A stretch of 7,052 nucleotides of DNA from a bacterium (GTDB lineage: Bacteria > JAMCPX01), in the NCBI GenBank assembly GCA_021800575.1, contig JAJYYW010000058.1, positions 1 to 7,052 on the forward strand, written 5' to 3'. A program made the translations under genes and the position numbers. The first letter of the stretch is position 1, and every line of letters begins with the position of its first letter. The notes under the pieces were generated by a model. The model saw only the letters and a list, made by a program, of their open reading frames with translations, made no database searches and was not told where the DNA came from. Shown here in pieces: positions 1 to 6,396 of the stretch.

Positions 1-1
1 G

Positions 2-841
2 CGTGAAAAGGCATTGAAGGTTGACCTGCACCAGGATGTCGTCATCGACACGTGCGGTACCGGCGGAGATAGAAAAGGCACGTTCAACGTATCCACCGCC
101 GCAGCTTTCGTTGCTGCAGCTGCCGGTGTCAAAGTGGCAAAGCACGGGAACCGTTCCGTCTCGTCGAAGAGCGGCAGTGCGGACGTGCTGGAAGCCCTCG
201 GTATCGATATCAACGCGGACAGCACCAAGGCTGAATATCTTTTCAGAAAAACGGGTCTGTGCTTCCTCTTTGCCCCGCTGTATAACCGGGCCATGAGGTA
301 TGCCGTAGGGCCCAGAAAGGAAATCGGTATCAGGACGATTTTCAATATGCTCGGACCTTTGACAAACCCGGCAGGCACGAAATACCAGCTTATCGGCGTC
401 TACGACGTACAGCTCACCGAAACCATCGCCCGCGTGCTGCATCGTCTGGGAAGCGTCACAGCCTGTGTTGTGCATGGCAGCGATGCTACGGATGAAATAA
501 CCCTCGGCGGTACAACCAGTATCTCGGAATTAAAGGATGGAAAGGTACGAACGTATACATTCGATCCCCGCGAATACGGATACACCCTGTGCTCTCCGGA
601 CGATCTGAAAGGCGGGGACGCACAGAAGAACGCCTCGATCATGAAAGATATTCTCGGCGGTGCCAAAGGCCCCATGAGGGATGTGACCGAGATCAACGGC
701 GCCTTTGCGCTGTACATCGCGGGCATCACGGACACCTTGGACAAGGCCCTGGTCAGTGCACGGCAAACCATCGATTCCGGCAGGGCCCTCCGGAAACTCG
801 AAGAATTCAGAAACGCAAGCACCGGGGACTCAAACCCATGA
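2..841 (+). CDS. trpD: Anthranilate phosphoribosyltransferase TrpD (5' end outside window)
   Basis: Transfers the phosphoribosyl group of PRPP to anthranilate, giving N-(5'-phosphoribosyl)-anthranilate, the second committed step of tryptophan synthesis in the cytoplasm. The frame is open to the window edge, so the TTG at 14 is an internal Leu codon, not the start; 279 residues are visible and about 55-70 N-terminal ones are missing against the usual 330-345. Visible motifs, numbered from the first complete codon: GTGGD at 19-23 and NVST at 29-32 (PRPP binding), KHGNRSVSSKSGSAD at 47-61, RTIFNMLGPLTNPAG at 111-125, and the metal-binding pair D164-E165 in DATDEI. The family motif FAPxxHPAM reads FAPLYNRAM at 90-98, so the usual His is Asn. 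The stop overlaps the trpC start as ATGA, indicating translational coupling. The family call is secure. Confidence 0.96.
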   Translation, partial: REKALKVDLHQDVVIDTCGTGGDRKGTFNVSTAAAFVAAAAGVKVAKHGNRSVSSKSGSADVLEALGIDINADSTKAEYLFRKTGLCFLFAPLYNRAMRYAVGPRKEIGIRTIFNMLGPLTNPAGTKYQLIGVYDVQLTETIARVLHRLGSVTACVVHGSDATDEITLGGTTSISELKDGKVRTYTFDPREYGYTLCSPDDLKGGDAQKNASIMKDILGGAKGPMRDVTEINGAFALYIAGITDTLDKALVSARQTIDSGRALRKLEEFRNASTGDSNP

Positions 842-1656
842 GCGGAAGCGGCCGTTTCCTCGAGGAGATCATCCTCCATAAAAAAACTGAAGTTCAAGCC
901 CTCAAACAGGCGACGGACACCGACACCATGGTCCGGGCGGCTCACGCAGCACGGCCGGCGCGCCCGTTTTACAAGGCAATTGCAGAAAGCGCACCGCCCT
1001 GCATCATAGCCGAGATCAAGAGGAAATCACCGTCAAAAGGAGAACTGATCCGACAACCGGATATCCGCAGGATTGCGCGCGGCTTCGAAACCGAGGGTGC
1101 AGCTGCCCTGTCGGTCCTGACCGATGAACACTATTTCGGCGGCACCCTCGATGACCTCCGCACACTACAGAGCATCGTCACGATTCCCGTTCTGCGGAAA
1201 GAATTTATCATCGATGAGTTCCAGATCTATGAAGCACGGGCGGCCGGTGCCGATACCGTACTGCTCATCGTCAAAGTTCTGGGAAAAGAGCTGGCACACT
1301 TCCTCGGGATCGCACGGCAGCTCGGCATGGATCCCCTCGTGGAGATACACGATGAGGAGGAGCTCGCCATCGCCCTTGATGCCGGGAGCAGGATCATCGG
1401 CATTAATTCGAGAAACCTCGAGACATTCAATACCAGTATCCCGGTCGTCGAACGCATCATAGAACACATACCAAAACACCTGTTGACAATAGCGGAAAGC
1501 GGGATAACATCAACGGAGATCATATCCGAACTGATGAAATCCGGTGTTAACGGATTTCTGATCGGAGAGGCTTTTATGCGCGCTGAGTCCCCGGAAAAGA
1601 AATTAAAAGAGTTCATGGACAAAATCAGAATAAGCTCATTTATCGAAAGGAGATAA
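838..1656 (+). CDS. trpC: Indole-3-glycerol-phosphate synthase TrpC
   Basis: Converts carboxyphenylamino-deoxyribulose phosphate (CdRP) to indole-3-glycerol phosphate by ring closure and decarboxylation; a single-domain (beta/alpha)8 barrel of 272 residues, normal for the family. The reading frame is open further upstream, but the ATG at 838 is chosen because it overlaps the trpD stop and gives the normal N-terminus. Family catalytic positions are all present: E59 and K61 in [12 protein letters not shown]121 in [16 protein letters not shown]169 in VEIH, N190 in GINSRN, and E220-S221 in AESGI. The C-terminal phosphate-binding stretch GFLIGEAF is at 239-246. It is not fused to TrpF, which is a separate gene downstream. 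No strong Shine-Dalgarno sequence precedes it, so translation probably depends on coupling to trpD. The protein contains no tryptophan residue. Confidence 0.97.
   Translation: MSGSGRFLEEIILHKKTEVQALKQATDTDTMVRAAHAARPARPFYKAIAESAPPCIIAEIKRKSPSKGELIRQPDIRRIARGFETEGAAALSVLTDEHYFGGTLDDLRTLQSIVTIPVLRKEFIIDEFQIYEARAAGADTVLLIVKVLGKELAHFLGIARQLGMDPLVEIHDEEELAIALDAGSRIIGINSRNLETFNTSIPVVERIIEHIPKHLLTIAESGITSTEIISELMKSGVNGFLIGEAFMRAESPEKKLKEFMDKIRISSFIERR
1646..1653 (+). promoter_or_regulatory. Strong ribosome binding site of trpB2
   Basis: AAAGGAGA lies inside the last codons of trpC, 4 bp before the ATG at 1658. It supports that start over any internal Met and shows independent, efficient initiation despite the 1-bp gap between genes. 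Confidence 0.8.
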
Positions 1657-1657
1657 C

Positions 1658-3013
1658 ATGCAGACAAAGATTCTTTTGGACGAAACGGAAATACCGCGGC
1701 GGTGGTATAATATCATGGCAGATATGCCAAAACCACCGGCGGCTGTACTTCATCCCGGCACCAAAAAGCCGATAACGCCCGACGACCTGAAGCCCATCTT
1801 TCCCATGGCGTTGATCGAGCAGGAGGTATCAACCAAGCGCTGGATAGATATACCCGAAGAGGTGCTGAAGATATATGCCATGTGGAGGCCCACACCGCTG
1901 ATCAGGGCGCACAACCTCGAGGCGTACCTGAAAACACCTGCACGTATTTACTACAAGAACGAGAGCGTCAGCCCTCCGGGCAGCCACAAGCCCAATACAG
2001 CTGTTGCCCAGGCGTTTTACAACAAGAAGGCAGGTATCAAACGGCTTGCGACCGAGACCGGCGCAGGACAATGGGGAAGTGCGTTGTCCCTGGCAGGCAA
2101 ACTCCTCGGGATCGACGTCACCGTCTACATGGTGCGAGTCAGCTACGATCAAAAGCCATACCGGAGAATCATGATGGAAACCTGGGGCGGTCATGTCCAT
2201 GCAAGTCCTTCGGACCTGACGAATGCCGGCAGAAAGGTCCTCGAGACAGACCCTTCGTCGCCGGGCAGCCTCGGTGTTGCGATCAGCGAAGCGGTGGAAG
2301 ATGCTGCATCACACAACGACACCAACTACTCCCTGGGAAGCGTTCTGAACCATGTTTTGATCCACCAGAGCGTCATCGGTCTTGAGTCGAAAGAGCAGCT
2401 CAAGAAGATCAACGAGTACCCCGATATCGTCATAGCCTCCTGCGGGGGCGGCAGCAACTTCGGAGGTATCGCGTTTCCGTTCCTCATGGACAAATTTGCC
2501 GGCAAAAACGTACGGGCAATCGCTGTTGAACCCGCATCCTGCCCCACCCTTACCAAAGGACCTTACACGTACGATTTCGGAGACGAAGCAGGATTGACAC
2601 CGCTGATCAAGATGTACACGCTCGGTCATAACTTCATGCCTCCGGGTATCCACGCCGGCGGCCTGCGATACCACGGCGATTCTCCGCTGGTCAGCCAGTT
2701 CTATAACGAAGGCATCATCGAGGCGGTGGCGTACAATCAGCTTCCGGTGTTCGAGGCAGCCATAACCTTCGCGAGGACAGAGGGCATCATACCCGCTCCC
2801 GAGTCAGCCCACGCAATCCTCGGTGCGATCAACGAGGCGAAGAGAGCGAAGGAAGAAGGCAAGGAAAAGGTGATCCTGTTTAACCTGAGTGGACACGGCC
2901 ATTTCGATCTCGCAGCATACGACGGCTACCTCCGGGGCAAACTCCAGGATTACGAGTATCCCGAGGCCGAGATTAAAAAATCCCTCAAGGACCTTCCCCA
3001 GGTCATTTCATAA
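1658..3013 (+). CDS. trpB2: Tryptophan synthase beta chain, TrpB2 type (PLP-dependent)
   Basis: Pyridoxal-phosphate enzyme that condenses indole with serine (or an activated serine) to give L-tryptophan. At 451 residues, with an extended N-terminus (about residues 1-75) and the active-site motif GSHKPNTA in place of the HKTN of classical TrpB1, it belongs to the TrpB2 subgroup. K111 is the expected PLP Schiff-base lysine, E133 in ATETGAGQ matches the catalytic Glu of TrpB1, CGGGSN at 262-267 should bind the cofactor phosphate, and SGHGHFD at 411-417 is the C-terminal active-site segment. It sits inside the operon, 1 bp after trpC, with its own strong ribosome binding site, which argues for a role in de novo synthesis. 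No trpA follows in the window. TrpB2 proteins are known to differ in TrpA dependence and in amino-acid donor; the sequence alone does not settle which applies here. It has five Trp residues (16, 62, 76, 139, 176), unlike its operon partners. Confidence 0.93.
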   Translation: MQTKILLDETEIPRRWYNIMADMPKPPAAVLHPGTKKPITPDDLKPIFPMALIEQEVSTKRWIDIPEEVLKIYAMWRPTPLIRAHNLEAYLKTPARIYYKNESVSPPGSHKPNTAVAQAFYNKKAGIKRLATETGAGQWGSALSLAGKLLGIDVTVYMVRVSYDQKPYRRIMMETWGGHVHASPSDLTNAGRKVLETDPSSPGSLGVAISEAVEDAASHNDTNYSLGSVLNHVLIHQSVIGLESKEQLKKINEYPDIVIASCGGGSNFGGIAFPFLMDKFAGKNVRAIAVEPASCPTLTKGPYTYDFGDEAGLTPLIKMYTLGHNFMPPGIHAGGLRYHGDSPLVSQFYNEGIIEAVAYNQLPVFEAAITFARTEGIIPAPESAHAILGAINEAKRAKEEGKEKVILFNLSGHGHFDLAAYDGYLRGKLQDYEYPEAEIKKSLKDLPQVIS

Positions 3014-3028
3014 AATACCGTGGAATGT

Positions 3029-3052
3029 CAGGGCACTGAAGACAGTGCCCTG
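3029..3052 (+). terminator. Perfect 10-bp hairpin between trpB2 and trpF (possible attenuator or processing element)
   Basis: CAGGGCACTG (3029-3038), loop AAGA, CAGTGCCCTG (3043-3052) form a perfect GC-rich stem. The following bases are CTCTTTCC, so the U-tract is poor and it is not a textbook intrinsic terminator. It may cause partial termination or act as a barrier protecting the upstream mRNA from 3' exonucleases, lowering trpF output relative to trpB2. The structure is seen in the sequence; the role is inferred. Confidence 0.5.
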
Positions 3053-3081
3053 CTCTTTCCAGATATAAAGCGATTACATCG

Positions 3082-3720
3082 ATGGCAAAAACAAAAGTAA
3101 AGATCTGCGGCATAACCTCTCTCGGGGATGCTCTGACAGCGTGCGATTACGGCGCCGATGCACTTGGATTTATCCTGTACGATCGCAGCCCGCGTTACAT
3201 AAACCCCGGACAGGTCGCACAGATCATACGCCGCCTGCCCGTGTTTGTGTCGACCGTGGGTGTCTTCGTCGACGCATCGATCGATACGATACGATCGATC
3301 GTTGCCGCGACAGGTCTTGATTACGTCCAGCTGCACGGCAATGAGCCGCTGGACATGGTCCATGAACTCGGCACAAAGGCCATCAAGGCGTTCCGGATCA
3401 AGGATGCATCATCCATACGCGAGGTGAACGCATCTGGACTGCGGATCGTCCTGCTTGATAGTGCTACCAGCCGGTACGGAGGCTCCGGTAGAAGCTTTGA
3501 TCATGCACTGTTACAGGGTCTGTCCCCGGACATCAGGTATATCCTGTCCGGCGGCATTACGCCGGACAATGTGTGTGAACTCGTCAACACCTTTAATCCT
3601 GAAGCGATTGACGTATCGAGCGGCGTGGAGACCGCCCCGGGCAGGAAGTCGGGAGATAAGATGAAGCTGTTATTCGGGAGATTGAACGGCTGTACAGTGC
3701 ATGGTACAGGTAAAATTTGA
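3082..3720 (+). CDS. trpF: Phosphoribosylanthranilate isomerase TrpF
   Basis: Catalyses the Amadori rearrangement of N-(5'-phosphoribosyl)-anthranilate to CdRP, the step between TrpD and TrpC. 212 residues, normal for a monofunctional (beta/alpha)8 enzyme. The catalytic pair is visible: C9 in KVKICGIT (general base) and D126 in VLLDSA (general acid). Other family motifs are GADALGFILYDRSPRYI at 24-40, YVQLHG at 81-86, LSGGITPDNV at 155-164, and DVSSGVE followed by PGRKS at 177-190, which bind the substrate phosphates and close the barrel. It starts 68 bp after trpB2, behind the hairpin at 3029-3052, and has only a weak ribosome binding site (AAAG region near 3067-3070). The stop codon lies inside a -35-like box for the next gene. 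The protein contains no tryptophan. Confidence 0.96.
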   Translation: MAKTKVKICGITSLGDALTACDYGADALGFILYDRSPRYINPGQVAQIIRRLPVFVSTVGVFVDASIDTIRSIVAATGLDYVQLHGNEPLDMVHELGTKAIKAFRIKDASSIREVNASGLRIVLLDSATSRYGGSGRSFDHALLQGLSPDIRYILSGGITPDNVCELVNTFNPEAIDVSSGVETAPGRKSGDKMKLLFGRLNGCTVHGTGKI

Positions 3721-3745
3721 CTTTTTTCCTTTCATTTGTTATATA
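3717..3745 (+). promoter_or_regulatory. Sigma-70-like promoter of the 98-residue protein gene
   Basis: TTGACT (3717-3722), a 17-bp spacer, then TATATA (3740-3745); nine of twelve positions match the bacterial consensus at ideal spacing. The -35 box contains the trpF stop codon. Transcription would begin near 3752-3753, at or one to two bases before the ATG at 3754, implying a leaderless or nearly leaderless mRNA. Prediction only. Confidence 0.5.
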
Positions 3746-3753
3746 TAAAAAAT

Positions 3754-4050
3754 ATGGGTGAGATAAAGATTCAGGAAAAATTGGAAAAACTCATGGATGT
3801 TGTTAAACAAAATGCGGTCATCTATGCACATTTTGTTAAAACAAGGATACAGTTATACGAGATGACCAGACAGTATAATTTATCCGTTTATGAGCTTGGA
3901 CACCAGTTCTACGCAACTGCAAAAACAGGGCTTGACGATGTGAAAGTATTTTCTTCTTCCATCGAACGTTTGAAGGAGCTTGAGAGCAAACTGTCGAACC
4001 TGAAAGAAGAATTACATCAAACCCATCAGCAGGAACAGACGTCCAAATAA
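3754..4050 (+). CDS. Small helical / coiled-coil protein of unknown function
   Basis: Not recognised as a named family. The 98-residue product is soluble-looking, with no signal peptide or membrane segment. Residues 1-57 look like two amphipathic helices rich in Lys, Gln and Tyr, joined around the motif YELGHQFYATAKTG (46-59). Residues 64-90 form a probable coiled coil with Leu at 73, 76, 80, 83 and 87 in 3-4 spacing, and the tail (88-98) is Gln/His-rich and probably disordered. The layout, a basic helix, an LGxxFY-like turn and a Leu-heptad helix, resembles small bacterial proteins that assemble through coiled coils; that comparison is from memory and gives no function. ATG 3754 is chosen because a promoter sits just upstream; there is no Shine-Dalgarno. 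TTG 3736 would place the start inside the predicted promoter. Met14 (ATG 3793), preceded by GGAAA, is a real alternative start. The gene is more AT-rich than the trp genes and is followed 34 bp later by a tRNA. Confidence 0.75.
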   Translation: MGEIKIQEKLEKLMDVVKQNAVIYAHFVKTRIQLYEMTRQYNLSVYELGHQFYATAKTGLDDVKVFSSSIERLKELESKLSNLKEELHQTHQQEQTSK

Positions 4051-4067
4051 GATTTTATTTCCGTACG

Positions 4068-4076
4068 TGCTATACA
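4068..4076 (+). promoter_or_regulatory. Extended -10 element upstream of tRNA-Ala
   Basis: TGCTATACA fits an extended -10 (TGN plus TATACA). Transcription would start near 4083, close to the tRNA 5' end. No convincing -35 box is seen 16-18 bp upstream, so the tRNA could also be co-transcribed with the preceding gene. Confidence 0.35.
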
Positions 4077-4084
4077 CCGATTGC

Positions 4085-4158
<74 letters not shown>

Positions 4159-4203
4159 TTTTTAATCTTTTATTGGCCGGGACACGGGAATATCGATCAT
4201 CAC

Positions 4204-5106
4204 TCAATTTCCCTGTCGTATTGACGGATTTACCGGTTCATAAAAACAGACCTTCCTGAAGAGACAGGCACTGCATAAACGGGCCGTGCGCCGTGCCGGA
4301 CAGTGCCCTGATATGCCGAAATGACACAGGGCAAAATCATATTTGACAGGGTCATCCGGGTCAAACTTCTTCAGGTTGTTCGTGATATCTATAGCAGTCT
4401 TCATATCCATACTTTTTCTCTCCGTAAGACGTAAACGCATTGCCATACGTGCTGTATGGGTATCGAGCGGCAGAACAAGTCTGTCACGCGGTATAAACGT
4501 CCACAATCCAAAATCAACCCCGTCCCCTCCCCTCACCATCCATCGTAAAAACATAAGCTGCCGTTTACACGTACTGCCCTTGTCCGGCGACGGCAGCATC
4601 TGGATCAGCCCGAACGGTCGCTTGTTCTTCCCATAAACCGCTGACGTGTTGCCTGCATAGAAGGCGTGAACAAACCGGGAAAGTGCATTGAGCACTGTCG
4701 GATCGCCCTCCTTGAAATTCGTCCTGAAGAAATCACCAAGGGTGCCATAGCGACGGAGGAAGAGGGAAAGTAAGTGTAAAAAAGCTGTAATGTCATGCGA
4801 CGTATTCATTCTGTAGTGTATATCGTTAAACAGGTATGCCTGCCGATGCACCCTGAAATTGTAAAAAAAATCATAGGGGCTGGTTCCAGCACCAAGGAGT
4901 ATGCGTTCAATCACGGGTTTGAACAGTGCCACCTTACCATAGGAGAGGCAGGATGCTATAAACCCGGCCGTCTCTATATCCTGCTGCCGCTGATACCGGT
5001 GCGGGAGTTCGACAGGATCGTCGGCAATACGCTGGTTCAGATCAAAAGCACCGGACAGGGTTTCCAGCGTTCGGCGCACTGGTTCAAGATTATCATAAGC
5101 TTGCAT
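4204..5106 (-). CDS. DUF2400 / TIGR02757 family protein, possibly related to HhH-GPD DNA glycosylases
   Basis: A 300-residue protein matching the uncharacterised TIGR02757 (DUF2400) family along its whole length: DPVELPHRYQ at 30-39, ETAGFIASCLSYGKVA at 45-60, SPDKGSTCKRQLMFLRWMVR at 173-192, DFGLWTFIPRDRLVLPLDTH at 198-217, and FDPDDPVKYDFALCHFGI at 248-265. The LDTH segment (D215) followed by ARMAMRLRLT resembles the catalytic-Asp segment VDTHxxR of endonuclease III. The C-terminus carries Cys269-X8-Cys278-X2-Cys281-X5-Cys287, close to the C-X6-C-X2-C-X5-C loop that holds the [4Fe-4S] cluster in that superfamily. A canonical LPGVG hairpin with catalytic Lys is not visible, so enzymatic activity is uncertain. 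Family assignment is from recognised motifs; nucleic-acid binding and the cluster are inference. It converges on tRNA-Ala and diverges from hemW with 34 bp between start codons. ATG at 5106 is weakly supported by GGGA about 9 bases upstream. Confidence 0.88.
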   Translation of the reverse strand: MQAYDNLEPVRRTLETLSGAFDLNQRIADDPVELPHRYQRQQDIETAGFIASCLSYGKVALFKPVIERILLGAGTSPYDFFYNFRVHRQAYLFNDIHYRMNTSHDITAFLHLLSLFLRRYGTLGDFFRTNFKEGDPTVLNALSRFVHAFYAGNTSAVYGKNKRPFGLIQMLPSPDKGSTCKRQLMFLRWMVRGGDGVDFGLWTFIPRDRLVLPLDTHTARMAMRLRLTERKSMDMKTAIDITNNLKKFDPDDPVKYDFALCHFGISGHCPARRTARLCSACLFRKVCFYEPVNPSIRQGN

Positions 5107-5129
5107 TTGTGTGATCCCGATAGTATATT
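5101..5129 (+). promoter_or_regulatory. Putative hemW promoter overlapping the start of the DUF2400 gene
   Basis: TTGCAT (5101-5106), a 17-bp spacer, then TATATT (5124-5129). The -10 is good and the -35 weak. The -35 covers the start codon of the divergent gene. The predicted transcription start near 5136 leaves about 5 bases before ATG 5141. On the opposite strand TATACT (5127 to 5122) is a good -10 for the DUF2400 gene, so the two -10 boxes overlap. Confidence 0.4.
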
Positions 5130-5140
5130 ACAATCATATT

Positions 5141-6268
5141 ATGGATTCATATTCCGTTTACATACATATACCATACTGTAAAAAAAAGTGCAGGTATTGC
5201 AGTTTCCTGTCATCGGCACCGGAGGTTAAGGATCTTGATACGTATATAGAAGGGATCCAGGCAGAGCTCAAGCTTTACAAACCCTTCCTGTCCAACCGCG
5301 AAATCAAAAGTATTTTTATCGGTGGGGGTACCCCTTCATTGCTGGAACCGGCACAGCTCAAGCAGATTATTGCAGCCATTAGTGTCTCCTTGAATGTCAA
5401 AGACCCTGTTGAAATCACTATTGAAGCCAACCCTGAAAGTATATCAACGGAGAAATTGAAAGCCATGTATAATCTCGGGATAAACAGGCTCAGCATCGGT
5501 CTGCAGTCCTTTGACGACAACGTCCTCAAATCCCTCGGCAGGCTCCATGACGTACAATCGTCATTTACCGCCATCGAAAAAGCACGGAGTGCGGGATTCC
5601 AAAACATCAATGTCGATGTGATCTACGGCATCCCGTCACAGGACATCGCACGTGAACTGGACGGCATAAAAAAGATTGCACCGGAGCATGTATCGTTCTA
5701 CTACCTGACCATAGAACAGGGAACTCCGTTGTCCATGGATAAGATTTTCAAACCCCTCAATGATGATTCGTTCCAGGAGCTCTACACGAGGGTTCACGAG
5801 GAAATGATTGGCGCCGGATACGAACATTATGAGGTTTCTAATTTTGCAAAACCGGGTTTTCAATCCGTCCATAACATGAACTACTGGCAGCGCGGTGATT
5901 ACCTGGGCATCGGTTCAGGTGCACATGGCTTCTTCAAAACGGGCCTTCCCTGGATCGGTATGACAGCACAGGCACGGTATGAAAACGCATACCCCCCGTC
6001 CGTTTACACGGAAAAGGTACTGGGCAGCGACAGTAACCCGGCCTTTCCGATTAGCAGGGTCGAGGTACTGGACACGGATGCAGAAACCCTTGAGCATATA
6101 TTCCTTTCCCTGAGAACATGGAAAGGCATCAATACAAACCTCGTAAAAAATCAAAAATTACTCCAGCACCTTGCCGACGACGGTTTAATACAGATCACCG
6201 GTAACACCCTCAAGCTTACCGTGAAGGGTATGTGTGTCATGGATGGAATAGTAACCGAATTGTTCTAA
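5141..6268 (+). CDS. hemW: HemW, radical SAM heme chaperone (formerly called oxygen-independent coproporphyrinogen III oxidase-like)
   Basis: Binds heme and a [4Fe-4S] cluster and is thought to deliver heme to respiratory enzymes; often misannotated as HemN. 375 residues from ATG 5141. The radical-SAM motif is C13-X3-C17-X2-C20 in YIHIPYCKKKCRYCSF. The residue two after the last Cys is Phe22, where true HemN has a fourth Cys; this is the usual HemW mark. Further motifs are GGGTPSLL at 61-68 (SAM binding), EANPES at 95-100, RLSIGLQSF at 116-124, the HNMNYW motif at 244-249 linked to heme binding in HemW, and GIGSGAHGF at 256-264. A C-terminal winged-helix-like HemW domain spans about 305-375. 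The frame extends upstream to GTG 5111, but ATG 5141 matches the family N-terminus and follows the predicted promoter. No Shine-Dalgarno is seen. The gene is divergent from the DUF2400 gene. Confidence 0.94.
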   Translation: MDSYSVYIHIPYCKKKCRYCSFLSSAPEVKDLDTYIEGIQAELKLYKPFLSNREIKSIFIGGGTPSLLEPAQLKQIIAAISVSLNVKDPVEITIEANPESISTEKLKAMYNLGINRLSIGLQSFDDNVLKSLGRLHDVQSSFTAIEKARSAGFQNINVDVIYGIPSQDIARELDGIKKIAPEHVSFYYLTIEQGTPLSMDKIFKPLNDDSFQELYTRVHEEMIGAGYEHYEVSNFAKPGFQSVHNMNYWQRGDYLGIGSGAHGFFKTGLPWIGMTAQARYENAYPPSVYTEKVLGSDSNPAFPISRVEVLDTDAETLEHIFLSLRTWKGINTNLVKNQKLLQHLADDGLIQITGNTLKLTVKGMCVMDGIVTELF

Positions 6269-6300
6269 GCCCTATTGTCCGCATTCTTTTTCAACACGGG

Positions 6301-6341
6301 TGTTTACAATTAAGCTGTTCTTCTGAACTATAGCTGTAACA
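6301..6341 (+). promoter_or_regulatory. Imperfect dyad upstream of the sigma-54 promoter (candidate activator site)
   Basis: GTTC-TTCT-GAAC (6317-6328) is nested between AGCT copies (6313-6316 and 6332-6335) and outer arms TGTTTACA (6301-6308) and TGTAACA (6335-6341). The centre lies about 85 bp upstream of the predicted sigma-54 transcription start, where enhancer-binding activators commonly bind. Symmetry is seen; the binding role is inferred. No U-tract follows, so it is not a good hemW terminator. Confidence 0.3.
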
Positions 6342-6379
6342 AGCCTCCTGTTATCAATGGGTTAGCTCCTCCTATCGTC

Positions 6380-6396
6380 TGGCACACCCTGTGCTT
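6380..6396 (+). promoter_or_regulatory. Predicted sigma-54 (RpoN) promoter of the response regulator
   Basis: TGGCAC (6380-6385), five bases, then GTGCTT (6391-6396). This matches the consensus TGGCAC-N5-TTGCW at all but one base, with the invariant GG (6381-6382) and GC (6393-6394) at exactly the required -24/-12 distance. The predicted start is near 6406, giving a 51-base leader with a strong ribosome binding site (AAAGGAGA, 6443-6450) before ATG 6457. Confidence 0.6.

Noticed and set aside
589..837. N-terminal extension of trpC inside trpD
   Set aside because: The frame is open by chance. The extension is Arg/Gly-rich shadow sequence with no TrpC homology, and the ATG at 838 gives the standard N-terminus and ATGA coupling.
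400..945. 181-codon open frame on the - strand across trpD/trpC
   Set aside because: Antisense shadow of two clearly coding genes; low-complexity Ser-rich product and no recognisable motif.
2309..2674. 121-codon open frame on the - strand inside trpB2
   Set aside because: Lies wholly within conserved TrpB2 coding sequence, including the CGGGSN motif; no independent support.
3270..3312. Palindromic CGATCGAT...ATCGATCG cluster in trpF
   Set aside because: An 8-bp stem is possible, but the bases encode normal TrpF residues (ASIDTIRSIV) built from TCG, ATC and GAT codons; likely coincidence.
3690..3727. Intrinsic terminator at the end of trpF (CTGTAC/GTACAG stem plus T-run)
   Set aside because: The stem is only 6 bp with an 8-base loop, and the T-run begins 12 bases after it, too far for a standard terminator.
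5111..5140. GTG 5111 as hemW start
   Set aside because: Would add 10 residues not typical of HemW and overlap the predicted promoter; ATG 5141 fits the family N-terminus.
4795..5181. 128-codon + strand frame opposite the DUF2400 gene
   Set aside because: Antisense shadow of a gene with strong family motifs; overlaps the hemW start in another frame.
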